Shown: positions 1 to 7,553 of the stretch, piece after piece
Position numbering within the stretch: the first letter of the stretch is position 1
Layout of the letters: each line of letters starts with the position of its first letter
Assembly (NCBI RefSeq): GCF_001046635.1
Contig: NZ_KQ130455.1
Span: forward strand, 375,103 to 439,102
Reading direction: 5' to 3'
DNA from: Novosphingobium barchaimii LL02
GTDB lineage: Bacteria > Pseudomonadota > Alphaproteobacteria > Sphingomonadales > Sphingomonadaceae
DNA length: 64,000 bases
Notes under the pieces: generated by a model
What the model was told of the DNA's origin: nothing
Database searches by the model: none
The model's input: the letters and a program-made list of their open reading frames with translations, nothing else
Translations under genes and position numbers: made by a program

Positions 1-1395
1 CTCTGCGGCCTTGGCCGCACGTTCTGCCGCTTTCGCGGCGCGATCGTCCTCGGCGGCGCGCTTCTTGCCATCGACGGCCGACCTGTCGGCAGCATCAGCC
101 TTCGCCTGGATGTCGGCCCGCATTTGACTGACCTTGAGCAGCGCCTGCGCGTCCTCAAGCTCTTGCTGGGCATCATCGCGTTTCAGCTCGAGGCTGCGAA
201 CGCCCGCCGCCAGGCCGACATTCCCGCTCGCGGTTTTAATGGTTCGGTCCAGCTGGGAAACCGCCGTCTGCTTCTCGAAGACATCGGCCTGGGCATAGCC
301 GAGCTGCTGCATCGTCACGCGGCCCTGGGCTTGCCGCAACCGGTCGAGCGAGTCCGTGAGGCCATCGACTTTTTTGGAGGTGGTGTCCGCCTCGTCGCCG
401 GTATCAGCCAGCGATGCGATGAGCGGACCCAGCACCGAAACACCGACCACCAAAGCTGCGCCCCATGGCCCGCCGAGGAAAGCTGCAAAGCGGCCCATGC
501 GCGATCCGGTGTTCTCCACCTTCTCCGCTACGCCGATCGCCTGCTCGCCAAGGCCCTCAATGTCGACGCCGGCCTCGTCGGCCGCTTCGCCCGCCTTCGA
601 TATGCCCTGCCCCGCAGTGCCGCCGGCCGCGCTCATCTCTGCGAGTGCCGAGACGATCGAGCCGCCCTGCTGGGCCATGATAGTGAACCACGACGTTCCC
701 ATCTGCGCCTGGATCGCCACGTCCTGCAGCTGGTAGGACAGGTTCTGCATCGCCGCGCGGTGGCGGCCCGAAGAATCGGTGGCGTTGTCGTTCGCCGAGG
801 CCAGGAGCTTGGTGGCGCCTGCCGTTCGGGTGGACGCCATCGCCTCGTCGCTGAGTTGAGCCTGAACCTGTTGCAGCATCGCAGCGTGATCGTGCGCCGC
901 CGCTGCCGCCGCCCGCTGCTCCACCGCTACCGCCTCGGCTGCCGCCACGTTGATGCGCGCGCTCTGCGAATACGCCCCCTCCGCTTCAGCCGCCCGGCGC
1001 ATCGCGTCAGCGACTTCCTGCGCGGCGTTCGCCTTCCCCTGCAGCGCCTGGGCTTCCTGCTGCGCGCCAGCGACGTCCAGTACGTCCACCGCGCGCGTCA
1101 CGCCGTCTCCGCGCTTGCCGGCCTGGGCAAGGCTGCGCGTAATCTTCTGCTGCATGGCGTTGAATTGGCGCTCGAAGTCATCCGTCGCGCTGCCCAGCGC
1201 TGAGCCGAGCTGCGCCGGCAGTATCTGAGCCAGCTTGCCGGCGCCGCCCTGGATGGTGGTGAAGGACTGCTCGAACTTGCGGCTCGTCAGCGCGGCCGCC
1301 GCTTCCGCATCGCTTTCGAGCCGGTCGAAGACGCCGTTCTCTTCGTAGCGCATCTGGATGTAGGCGGGCAGCTGGGTCGGTGTGTTGGTGGCCAT
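1..1395 (-). CDS. Phage tail tape-measure protein, N-terminal part
   Basis: The frame stays open from an ATG at 1395 to the left edge of the window, giving 465 residues with no stop, so the gene is cut by the window. The product is rich in Ala, Gln and Glu and reads as long amphipathic helix. A short hydrophobic stretch (GPWGAALVVGVSVLGPL) lies near residue 305, and an Ala/Lys/Glu-rich coiled coil runs from about 400 to the edge. This is the usual look of tape-measure proteins, which set tail length and help DNA entry. It follows two small genes on the same strand. The family call rests on composition, a QLQDVAIQAQMG-type segment and context. Confidence 0.75.
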   Translation of the reverse strand, partial: MATNTPTQLPAYIQMRYEENGVFDRLESDAEAAAALTSRKFEQSFTTIQGGAGKLAQILPAQLGSALGSATDDFERQFNAMQQKITRSLAQAGKRGDGVTRAVDVLDVAGAQQEAQALQGKANAAQEVADAMRRAAEAEGAYSQSARINVAAAEAVAVEQRAAAAAAHDHAAMLQQVQAQLSDEAMASTRTAGATKLLASANDNATDSSGRHRAAMQNLSYQLQDVAIQAQMGTSWFTIMAQQGGSIVSALAEMSAAGGTAGQGISKAGEAADEAGVDIEGLGEQAIGVAEKVENTGSRMGRFAAFLGGPWGAALVVGVSVLGPLIASLADTGDEADTTSKKVDGLTDSLDRLRQAQGRVTMQQLGYAQADVFEKQTAVSQLDRTIKTASGNVGLAAGVRSLELKRDDAQQELEDAQALLKVSQMRADIQAKADAADRSAVDGKKRAAEDDRAAKAAERAAKAAE

Positions 1396-1406
1396 GGCCG
1401 GTCCTT

Positions 1407-1673
1407 TCAGAGGCTGGCGGGGGCGTCGCCGAAACGATCGTCGAGCGGCTGGCTGGTGAGATCGATGATCAGCAGATCGAGGTCGTCTGCCCGGTCGGCA
1501 GCGTATGCGAAGGCGATCGCGCGCGTCGTCATCCAGCGCCGCTTCGGACGACGCCCGCCACCTTGCCAGACCGTTACGCTGTAGAGCTTTTCACCGCCCA
1601 GCTCATGCGGGGAGATGACGACGCCCTTGAGACTGCTGCGCTTAGGGATGCCCGGTAGTGCCAGCTCAGCCAC
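1407..1673 (-). CDS. Small phage protein, unknown function
   Basis: 88 residues from a GTG at 1673 that overlaps the end of the preceding gene by 8 bases, so the two are probably translationally coupled. The tape-measure start lies 11 bases downstream. I do not recognise the family. In tailed phages the slots just before the tape measure usually hold tail-assembly chaperones or minor tail proteins, so a tail-related role is an inference from position only. The protein is basic in the middle (GGGRRPKRRW) and acidic near the end. Confidence 0.6.
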   Translation of the reverse strand: MAELALPGIPKRSSLKGVVISPHELGGEKLYSVTVWQGGGRRPKRRWMTTRAIAFAYAADRADDLDLLIIDLTSQPLDDRFGDAPASL

Positions 1674-1920
1674 GACCGTTCCCTCCGAAATCAGGGCGCT
1701 TCCAACCGGGCCGGTCGAGGATCAGCCCCATAATGCCGCCGTGCTGCGCGATGTAACGGCGTTGTACGGCACCGGCCTGGTCAAGCGTAGAGGCCCGCAA
1801 GAGATCGGTTACCGGGGTCCAACCCTGCAGCGGAGGTTGCCACATCTGGAAGGTGAAACCGACATCGTCGCGGCAGACCAGCGACAGCGGCATGGTGGTG
1901 AAGCGGAGCGGATCAGCCAT
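1666..1920 (-). CDS. Small phage protein, unknown function
   Basis: 84 residues from ATG 1920, starting 2 bases after the stop of the upstream HTH gene. It is rich in Trp and Pro around residues 28-35 and glycine-rich at the C-terminus. No domain is recognised. Tight spacing with both neighbours shows it belongs to the leftward phage operon. It probably works with the 88-residue protein that follows, since the two genes overlap. Confidence 0.6.
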   Translation of the reverse strand: MADPLRFTTMPLSLVCRDDVGFTFQMWQPPLQGWTPVTDLLRASTLDQAGAVQRRYIAQHGGIMGLILDRPGWKRPDFGGNGRG

Positions 1921-1921
1921 G

Positions 1922-2125
1922 TCAGACCGCGGCCTCGCCAGTGATCAACAGGTGAAGGTCATCGACCAGCACCAGCGTCTTGGCTCCGACCTTTCGTAGC
2001 GGAAGTTCGCCTCGGCTCGCGCAGTTGTAGAGGCTGCGTCGGCTCAGTCCGGTTATCCGAGCCGCCTCCTGCAAACCGACCGAGATGGTGCGCGCGCCGA
2101 CGTCATTTTGTCTGGGGGTTGGCAT
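1922..2125 (-). CDS. Excisionase/MerR-type helix-turn-helix protein
   Basis: 67 residues from ATG 2125. The frame is open further upstream, but a longer start would overlap the next gene, and a GGAG lies about 10 bases before this ATG. Residues 17-50 (LQEAARITGLSRRSLYNCAS then GELPLRKVG) form a helix-turn-helix with the winged turn of the HTH_17/excisionase class. Such proteins bind DNA as small regulators or recombination directionality factors. Here it sits inside the leftward operon between replication and tail genes, so a role in switching to late expression is possible but unproven. Confidence 0.7.
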   Translation of the reverse strand: MPTPRQNDVGARTISVGLQEAARITGLSRRSLYNCASRGELPLRKVGAKTLVLVDDLHLLITGEAAV

Positions 2126-2210
2126 GCTGCTGTTGCTCCGATGTGCGTTGCGGTGAAAGGGCATGCACAATGGGGCAGGGAAAATTCCCCGCGAAATAGA
2201 TTGCGGGGAA

Positions 2211-2792
2211 TTAAGCCGAGCGCTCGCGAAGTCGCGGTCTTCCGGGCTTTCGCTCACCCTTCACCCGTCGCCATGCGACCGTAAAAGCCGCCTTTTTCCC
2301 GCGTCGCGCGCCGTGATCGAGGGAGTATGCCGCCCAGGCAGCCTTGCTATCCTCGGTTCGGCAAGCCGTCTCGATCCACCGATCGATTTCCCATCCTTGC
2401 AGGCAGTCGACGTCGCCGCGCGTGCTGATATCGCGCACCATCGTTTCCACCGAGACGCGGTCGAAGTGGACCGACTCCCAGGTCTCCTGCAGATCGCGCC
2501 CGTCGTCGCGAACGATGACCCAGGTGAGGCTGCCATCCGTCCACGACGCGAAGCTCTCCAAGCCGGGCTTCTCGCCGGCAAGGAGGGCACGCCACATGCG
2601 CAGGGGCACACGATCGCGGCTCGGCTCGCGCACGACGGCATCGCCGTTGTGGACCCGCCCGAATCCGGTCGCGATCAAGCCTCGATGCCTGGCGAACCAA
2701 GCGATCGATCCGGTCAGATCTCCCGCCGCTAGTCCAGCGGCAAACAGCCGTCGCTGCACCTCGCGCGCCGGCAGCCAGTCGAGGTCAGCCAT
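2211..2792 (-). CDS. Phage protein of unknown function
   Basis: 193 residues from ATG 2792, which overlaps the upstream gene by 8 bases; an open extension upstream would overlap far more. The protein is Arg- and Trp-rich, with a basic tail (KKAAFTVAWRRVKGERKPGRPR) that looks suited to nucleic acid binding. No family recognised. It belongs to the compact leftward operon downstream of the helicase. A 86-base gap, the longest in this part of the operon, separates it from the HTH gene that follows. Confidence 0.65.
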   Translation of the reverse strand: MADLDWLPAREVQRRLFAAGLAAGDLTGSIAWFARHRGLIATGFGRVHNGDAVVREPSRDRVPLRMWRALLAGEKPGLESFASWTDGSLTWVIVRDDGRDLQETWESVHFDRVSVETMVRDISTRGDVDCLQGWEIDRWIETACRTEDSKAAWAAYSLDHGARRGKKAAFTVAWRRVKGERKPGRPRLRERSA

Positions 2793-3006
2793 TGCCCGTG
2801 CCTTCGTTCGCATGCCGGCGGCCCAAGCATGGGTGCTCGGGATCAACCTTGCGGATGACGGCCTCGATCTCCTCGACTGCTCGGAGGGCGGCGTCGCGCT
2901 CGGCCCTCACGCAATGCAGGCGCTCAGCCAGCTCGACGACGATTGCTTCGGGGCGGTCGCCTGCTTGGATCGGGCCGGCGCCGGGGCGGGTTCGGTCGTT
3001 GCTCAC
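2785..3006 (-). CDS. Short coiled-coil phage protein
   Basis: 73 residues from a GTG whose bases overlap the TGA of the preceding gene, an arrangement typical of coupled phage genes. Residues 20-55 form a predicted amphipathic helix (AIVVELAERLHCVRAERDAA) with a coiled-coil pattern. No family recognised. The overlaps on both sides leave little doubt that it is translated. Confidence 0.6.
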   Translation of the reverse strand: MSNDRTRPGAGPIQAGDRPEAIVVELAERLHCVRAERDAALRAVEEIEAVIRKVDPEHPCLGRRHANEGTGNG

Positions 3007-3422
3007 TCGGGTTGCTCAGCTTTCCGCCGCTCGAACTCAGCAGCGTCTCGACAGACGATGCCCCAGAACGGACCGCTCTTCCCCCAAAGCTCTGTGCACT
3101 CAGCCATCAGGCGGTGTTCCGCTTCTTCCGCTTGCGGTGAGTCTCCCCAAGGACTGATGTCGAGAGGGGTTCCGTAGCGCCACACGTGCAGGTCGCGGGG
3201 AAGGCGATCCGGTTCGCGCATTCCTACACTGGCGCCCTTCTGAAAGCCTCGCCGGTATGCCTCTTCGCCTACTCGAGCGAGGAGTTTGACGAGTGTATTG
3301 GCGTCGTTTTCCTTGATCTGCGCCATAAAATCGAAGTTCAAATGGCGTGTTACGTCGGTAGCACGGCGATCGGGATCGAGTTCACCGAGGGTGAAATCGT
3401 CAAGATCAGGGATGCTGGTCAT
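3003..3422 (-). CDS. Phage protein of unknown function
   Basis: 139 residues from ATG 3422, in ATGA overlap with the stop of the DUF1376-like gene; the open frame upstream of this ATG is shadow of that gene. The N-terminus is acidic (IPDLDDFTLGELDPD) and a Trp-rich part follows near residue 80. No domain recognised. Its position directly after the replication pair suggests an early or DNA-metabolism role. Confidence 0.6.
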   Translation of the reverse strand: MTSIPDLDDFTLGELDPDRRATDVTRHLNFDFMAQIKENDANTLVKLLARVGEEAYRRGFQKGASVGMREPDRLPRDLHVWRYGTPLDISPWGDSPQAEEAEHRLMAECTELWGKSGPFWGIVCRDAAEFERRKAEQPE

Positions 3423-4576
3423 TCGCTGTGTTCCTGTTCTGCTCCAGTTTCGTTTGGGGGTCGACGCTCGGCGGCTTGCCTCGACTTCCATCGGTCGAAT
3501 TCTGCGTCGGACATCAGGACGCGGGCCTCGTCCTCGGGCAAGATTCGTTCAGGGAAGCGCCGGTTGAATGCTTCGTCCTCGACGGTCTTCGCGTCTTTGG
3601 TAGCGTCAGCGCGCTGCTTGGCGTTGCGAAGGCAGGCGCTGATGTACGCCGGCGGATCGATCGCGTTCTCGGCTTTCGAGAGCTTGATCGCGTCGGCTAC
3701 CGCTTCTCGACCATGGTCTTTGACCCATTTTCCGATCTGTGCGGAGCGCTTGGGGCTGAGATACTTTTTCGCCTCATCCCAGAACACTTTGTCCGGATCG
3801 GCTGGCTGATCGCCCTCGACAGATCGGTTGCCGTCTTTGGCATTGCCTACGAAAGAGTCCGTAGGACTCTTATCTATAGATTCATTTCTGTTCCGATCAT
3901 TTCCTTTAAGAGCATTTTCCAGCGGAATTTCGGGGTCTTTCCGTTGGAAGTGAGCACCATTTCCATTGGAACATGCCTGTTTTTCCGTTTTTCGAGCATT
4001 TTGCCCCTCGCGCACCGGCTGCGTTGCCCCAAGAGTCTTGCCCGTTTCGGTCTTCGCGTGTTCCATTCCATCGGAACGACCATGGATTTCCGCCGGAATA
4101 TCGACGGAACTCTGACGGACGAGTTTCCACCCTTCAAAATCGGGAAATTTCGACCGGTCTTTCTCCGGTAAATCCTTCTGCGACTTGCGGTGACGATCGG
4201 CCGCTTTGGTCCATTCGTACTTCAGGCGGCTGTCCCATGCCGCGTTAGCCTTCTCCGCTACCGTCTTGTGGTAGAGCCGCCCATCACTGCACAGGAGAAA
4301 CCCACGTAGAGCCCCGGCACGGATCCGGATCCACGCTTCGATAGCCCTTCCATATCCTGCGGCCTTCGCCAGCCACCGGTCATTGTCGGGCACGGAAGCG
4401 GCAGGGACTTGATGCCATGCCGCACCCCAAAGGAGCAGGGCAGCAACGATCGCCTCGGGCTCCTCTTCGGTGAGCAGATCACTATCACGCAGCCTGCCTA
4501 CATCGAGCGGCATGTCGCGGAATTTCCGAAGGTCGCAGTCAGGCGGCGTCAGCGGCTCGGGAAGGTCGTCGTTCAC
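3419..4576 (-). CDS. DUF1376-like phage replication protein
   Basis: 385 residues from a GTG overlapping the TGA of the helicase gene. Residues 1-110 resemble the DUF1376 (YdaU-like) domain often found in phage replication initiators: a conserved entry (FRDMPLDVGRLRDSDLL), a helical part with LLLWGAAWHQ, then a basic linker. The C-terminal block (FWDEAKKYLSPKRSAQIGKW ... DPPAYISACLR) is also typical of these proteins. The central 150 residues are low-complexity and polar. The base composition at 3840-4140 is richer in A/T than the flanks, matching this linker. It probably works with the adjacent DnaB-type helicase, loading it at the phage origin. Confidence 0.75.
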   Translation of the reverse strand: MNDDLPEPLTPPDCDLRKFRDMPLDVGRLRDSDLLTEEEPEAIVAALLLWGAAWHQVPAASVPDNDRWLAKAAGYGRAIEAWIRIRAGALRGFLLCSDGRLYHKTVAEKANAAWDSRLKYEWTKAADRHRKSQKDLPEKDRSKFPDFEGWKLVRQSSVDIPAEIHGRSDGMEHAKTETGKTLGATQPVREGQNARKTEKQACSNGNGAHFQRKDPEIPLENALKGNDRNRNESIDKSPTDSFVGNAKDGNRSVEGDQPADPDKVFWDEAKKYLSPKRSAQIGKWVKDHGREAVADAIKLSKAENAIDPPAYISACLRNAKQRADATKDAKTVEDEAFNRRFPERILPEDEARVLMSDAEFDRWKSRQAAERRPPNETGAEQEHSE

Positions 4577-5973
4577 TGATCCCTCACCGCTTGGTAAGGA
4601 GCAAAGAATTTGCCCTGGGAGCTTCCGGGTGAGCCGTTGCGCCGCTTGGGAACAATGAACTCGATGACGCCGCGGCAGCGGTTTATCTTGGTTTCCCAGG
4701 CATCATATTCGTCGGGCTTGTTTTTCGGCTCCTCGTTCCTGACGTAGTATTCCTCGCGCAGGAGGAAGAGCACGGCGTCGGCATCCTGCTCGATCTGTCC
4801 GCTGTCACGAAGGTCGGCTAGGATCGGCCTGTTTCCAGGGCGGTTATCGACGTTGCGACTTAGCTGGGCCAGTGCGAGCACCGCGACGCCATTGTCCTTC
4901 GCAAGCCCCTTAAGACGGATGCTGATGTCGCTGATGGCTTCGTATATCGATCGCTTCGGACCGTCACTGCGGAGGAGCTGCAGATAGTCGACGACGACCA
5001 GGTCGAGGCTGACGGCCCTAGCGGCCATGGCGCGCTTCTGGCTGCGTACGGTGCGTTCCAGCTGTCCGATCGTCATGGTACCGGGATCAACGATAGTGAG
5101 CGGCAACTTGCCGATCAGTTTGCCAAGGTCGTTGACCCTCTCACGCTGCCAGGGGTTGAGCGACCGCTTCTGGATATCGGTGTAAGAGACGCGGCGGTCG
5201 GCATCATCGAAACCGGCATCGGCGATCATTCGGCCCATTAACTGCGCACGAGACATTTCGAGGCTGACGAAGCAGACACCATGACCGGCCATGGCGGCGC
5301 CGAGTGCGTAGTTGGTCGCAACTACGGTCTTCCCCATACCCGTCCGGGCCGACAAAATCGTGAGTGACTTCGGCTCCAAAGGCCCTAGCAATCCATCGAT
5401 TGCGCTGATGCGGTTGTTGAGAACACCAAAGTGCTCGGCATCAAGTTCGCTTTGAAACGCCGCTACCGACTCGGCCGCATCGGAGACCGTTACCGCGTCG
5501 CTGGCGCGCTGGTCGACGGCGCTATCAAGACCCGCGACAACCTCCTTAAGGTTCATGTTGGCGTCGGCGCATTGATGAATTGCGCCCAGCATTGCGGTCA
5601 TCACCTTCCGACGGGCCGCCAGGTCGGCGACCTGCTCGACGAATTGGCGGGGCGCCAATAGCCCTTCCATGTTGGCTGTAAGGCCAGAGAGATACTTATT
5701 GGCTCCACCCAATACGGCGATGCCGTCGTCCCCATCGAAGTAGCCCTTGATGAAGATCGGATTGGCCGGTTGTCCGACCGAGTGCTGACGCTGGATCGCA
5801 TCGAAGATCCTGCCGTGCACGGGTTCGTAAAACGCCGCCGAGTTCAGCCGATCCGCGGCGTGCTCGATCAGCCAACCCATCTCGGGCATCATTAGGGCGC
5901 CGAGCAAAGCAGCCTCCGCCTCCACGTTGGACGGCAGAGCTGGCAGGGCATCCTGCCCCTTGGAAACGGACAT
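4573..5973 (-). CDS. dnaB: Replicative DNA helicase, DnaB type
   Basis: 466 residues from ATG 5973; the frame is open beyond, but the next gene ends at 5975. Residues 10-110 match the DnaB N-terminal domain (NVEAEAALLGALM). The RecA-like ATPase core begins near residue 185, with Walker A ARTGMGKT at 209-216, a switch region FVSLEMS about 25 residues later, and a Walker B VVVDYLQLL. The C-terminal motif DLRDSGQIEQDADAVLFL is the DnaB hallmark. It unwinds DNA at the phage fork. It overlaps the DUF1376-like gene by 4 bases, which supports a joint replication module. Being inside the immunity region, it is the phage copy rather than the host gene. Confidence 0.92.
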   Translation of the reverse strand: MSVSKGQDALPALPSNVEAEAALLGALMMPEMGWLIEHAADRLNSAAFYEPVHGRIFDAIQRQHSVGQPANPIFIKGYFDGDDGIAVLGGANKYLSGLTANMEGLLAPRQFVEQVADLAARRKVMTAMLGAIHQCADANMNLKEVVAGLDSAVDQRASDAVTVSDAAESVAAFQSELDAEHFGVLNNRISAIDGLLGPLEPKSLTILSARTGMGKTVVATNYALGAAMAGHGVCFVSLEMSRAQLMGRMIADAGFDDADRRVSYTDIQKRSLNPWQRERVNDLGKLIGKLPLTIVDPGTMTIGQLERTVRSQKRAMAARAVSLDLVVVDYLQLLRSDGPKRSIYEAISDISIRLKGLAKDNGVAVLALAQLSRNVDNRPGNRPILADLRDSGQIEQDADAVLFLLREEYYVRNEEPKNKPDEYDAWETKINRCRGVIEFIVPKRRNGSPGSSQGKFFAPYQAVRDQ

Positions 5974-5974
5974 G

Positions 5975-6208
5975 TCAGAACACCTTGCTGAGATAGATGA
6001 TGGTTTCGACGGGAAGCTGCAGCCGCATCCGGTGCACGGCGTCGAGGACCTCGCTCCGGCGGTAACGGGGGATCGCGTTCGCATATTTCCAGGAATAGAC
6101 GGTCTGCGCGGAGCACCGCATCTCAGCGGCGAGCGCGAGAGCTCGGCCGCGATGGGAAAAGATCGGTTTTACAGCGGCTTTCGCTGGAATGCTCTGGGCC
6201 GGGCGCAC
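5975..6208 (-). CDS. Small helix-turn-helix regulator (YdaS/Cro-like)
   Basis: 77 residues from GTG 6208, 5 bases after the upstream stop; the next gene starts 1 base after its TGA. Residues 20-55 (GRALALAAEMRCSAQTVYSW) form a helix-turn-helix like those of YdaS or Cro repressors. Second gene of the leftward early operon, after the cro-like gene. It may be a further control protein, or a replication regulator like lambda CII. The exact family is not certain. Confidence 0.65.
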   Translation of the reverse strand: MRPAQSIPAKAAVKPIFSHRGRALALAAEMRCSAQTVYSWKYANAIPRYRRSEVLDAVHRMRLQLPVETIIYLSKVF

Positions 6209-6213
6209 AACGG

Positions 6214-6417
6214 TTACGCAGCGTCGGAAGAGTTGATGACTAGTTCACCCGGGCTTGTCGCCCCTTCCGTCGCCTCGCTGATTTTCACCGCCAAGGGGAG
6301 CGATGGTTGTCGCTGGCCATAGACGATCTTACGAATCGTTGTCTGGGGCTCGCTAATGCGAGCAGCGAATGCCGAAACACTTTCGTTTCGGTCTTTCAGA
6401 TATTGAATGAGCTGCAT
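6214..6417 (-). CDS. Cro-like repressor
   Basis: 67 residues from ATG 6417. Residues 3-45 (IQYLKDRNESVSAFAARISE then QTTIRKIVYGQRQPS) give an HTH_3 fold with the characteristic second-helix and recognition-helix pattern. It is divergent from the CI-like gene, 98 bases away, and is the first leftward gene after a promoter that carries the phage operator. That position and size match a Cro protein, which would repress the CI gene during lytic growth. Confidence 0.75.
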   Translation of the reverse strand: MQLIQYLKDRNESVSAFAARISEPQTTIRKIVYGQRQPSLPLAVKISEATEGATSPGELVINSSDAA

Positions 6418-6424
6418 ACGCCCA

Positions 6425-6454
6425 AAATACGCCCTGTAGGGGCATAGTCGTCAA
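6425..6454 (-). promoter_or_regulatory. Leftward early promoter with embedded operator
   Basis: Read on the minus strand, TTGACG (6449-6454) and GTATTT (6425-6430) are separated by 18 bases and form a sigma-70-like promoter for the cro-like gene. The operator ACGCCC-TGTAG-GGGCAT (6429-6445, plus-strand reading) lies almost wholly between the two boxes. The expected start of transcription is within 2 bases of the ATG at 6417. Confidence 0.65.
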
Positions 6455-6463
6455 GCAAAAATT

Positions 6464-6480
6464 ATGCCCTACCTGTCCAC
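6464..6480. promoter_or_regulatory. Degenerate operator half-site
   Basis: ATGCCC at 6464-6469 matches the left half of the phage operator exactly. The right half at the expected distance (GTCCAC) matches only partly. It lies midway between the two good operators in the cI/cro gap, as middle operators do in lambdoid switches. Confidence 0.4.
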
Positions 6481-6489
6481 TATTTTTTA

Positions 6490-6506
6490 ATGCCCCATCA
6501 GGGCAT
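6490..6506. promoter_or_regulatory. Phage operator, perfect palindrome
   Basis: ATGCCC-CATCA-GGGCAT is a perfect inverted repeat with a 5-base spacer. It ends 9 bases before the ATG of the CI-like gene and overlaps a possible -10 box CATAAT (6504-6509). Binding here would control cI transcription. Confidence 0.7.
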
Positions 6507-6515
6507 AATGCGCCC

Positions 6516-6971
6516 ATGAACAACATCGCCGCACTTCGCAAATATCGGGGCCTGTCTCAAAGCCAGCTGGCAGCGAGCATCGGGACAACCCTTAATATGC
6601 TGGGAAAGCTAGAGCGTGAGGAGCGCAAACTAGACTTACCTTGGATAGAAAAAATTGCCTCAGCGCTTAAAGTCGAGCCACATGAGATAATAATTCCGAG
6701 TGGCATCATAGGCGTTCCGGAAGAACGCCCTGAACACTATCACAGTGAAAGGGGTGATTTCGACGTCGGTGAGAGCGTTAGATTTCTTTATCAAGTGGGC
6801 CCAAACAATCTTGGCATTGACGACGATGACATCTCTTTTGATCGTGAAGCGCATGATGGTAAAGAGATAGACGCTCAAACGGCAACGGTGATTTTGCTTA
6901 AGCAGATTGATCAAAGGCTAAGGAATATACAAAATCTGATGTCGCCTGCTTCAAAACCGAACGATCATTAA
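6516..6971 (+). CDS. CI-like phage repressor (XRE family)
   Basis: 151 residues. Residues 4-60 form an XRE helix-turn-helix (ALRKYRGLSQSQLAASIGTT then KLEREERKLDLPWIEKIASA). The rest is acidic and probably serves dimerisation; there is no LexA-like Ser-Lys peptidase pattern, so RecA-dependent self-cleavage is not evident. The DNA is noticeably richer in A/T than the neighbours. Operator palindromes lie upstream of the gene and in two opposed promoters on either side of it, the arrangement expected for the lysogeny repressor. No clear Shine-Dalgarno precedes the ATG. Confidence 0.8.
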   Translation: MNNIAALRKYRGLSQSQLAASIGTTLNMLGKLEREERKLDLPWIEKIASALKVEPHEIIIPSGIIGVPEERPEHYHSERGDFDVGESVRFLYQVGPNNLGIDDDDISFDREAHDGKEIDAQTATVILLKQIDQRLRNIQNLMSPASKPNDH

Positions 6972-7024
6972 ATGCCGGCTGGAACGCTATGACGCAATGT
7001 CCCGTCGGATCGGGATACCTTTCT

Positions 7025-7041
7025 ATGCCCTGTGGGGGTCT
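7025..7041. promoter_or_regulatory. Phage operator copy, right cluster
   Basis: ATGCCC-TGTGG-GGGTCT keeps the left half of the phage operator and GGG of the right half. It lies 18 bases before the next operator copy, giving a tandem pair in front of the rightward early operon. Confidence 0.5.
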
Positions 7042-7050
7042 ATTTTGCAG

Positions 7051-7079
7051 TTGACAACATGCCCTGATGGGGCAGATAC
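7051..7079 (+). promoter_or_regulatory. Rightward early promoter with embedded operator
   Basis: TTGACA (7051-7056), a 17-base spacer and AGATAC (7074-7079) form a promoter pointing to the operon that starts at 7212. The operator ATGCCC-TGATG-GGGCAG (7059-7075) fills the spacer, exactly as in the leftward promoter. This strongly suggests that one repressor silences both. Confidence 0.65.
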
Positions 7080-7211
7080 AGGGCGCATCGGGGACGATCG
7101 CCGCAAGGCCGCTGACCCCCTGATGCGCAGGTAGGGAAACGCGCCGCGCCCGGAAGATAGCTCCGGGCCGGCCTCCGCCAACCTCCTGCATCACCATAGC
7201 AGGAGGCCTTC

Positions 7212-7550
7212 ATGAGGCACGAGAACAACTTCGAGAGGATATGCCTCCCGGACGGGGAAGGCCTGCGCATCAATGTCGCAGTGATCGGCCCTCGGGACGC
7301 GTGTGAATGCGCCACAGCATGGATCGGAGAAGCCGATGCCGTGCTCGAATTGATCAGCAGCTCGCTCTTGATCACCATCATCGAGCAGGCGCGTCTGCTC
7401 GGAAGCGACAACCGGCATGCGGCCATCATCACCGACACCAGCCAATCCATCCTCTCCCTGATGACGCTTGCCCGGCGCGAGATGGCCTTAGCGAAGGGCG
7501 TGGCCGGCGCGCTCTACGGCGCCCTCCCTGACGAACAAAGAGAGGCCTGA
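7212..7550 (+). CDS. Small early phage protein, unknown function
   Basis: 112 residues, first gene of the rightward early operon. A perfect AGGAGG lies 6 bases before the ATG. The leader from the promoter is about 125 bases. No domain is recognised. The middle part is helical and hydrophobic (LELISSSLLITIIEQARLLG), which could be a buried helix rather than a membrane segment. Confidence 0.7.
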   Translation: MRHENNFERICLPDGEGLRINVAVIGPRDACECATAWIGEADAVLELISSSLLITIIEQARLLGSDNRHAAIITDTSQSILSLMTLARREMALAKGVAGALYGALPDEQREA

Positions 7551-7553
7551 GCG

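Noticed and set aside
124-1203. Long plus-strand open frame
   Set aside because: It lies opposite the tape-measure gene; its Arg/Leu/His-rich product is typical of an antisense shadow in GC-rich DNA.
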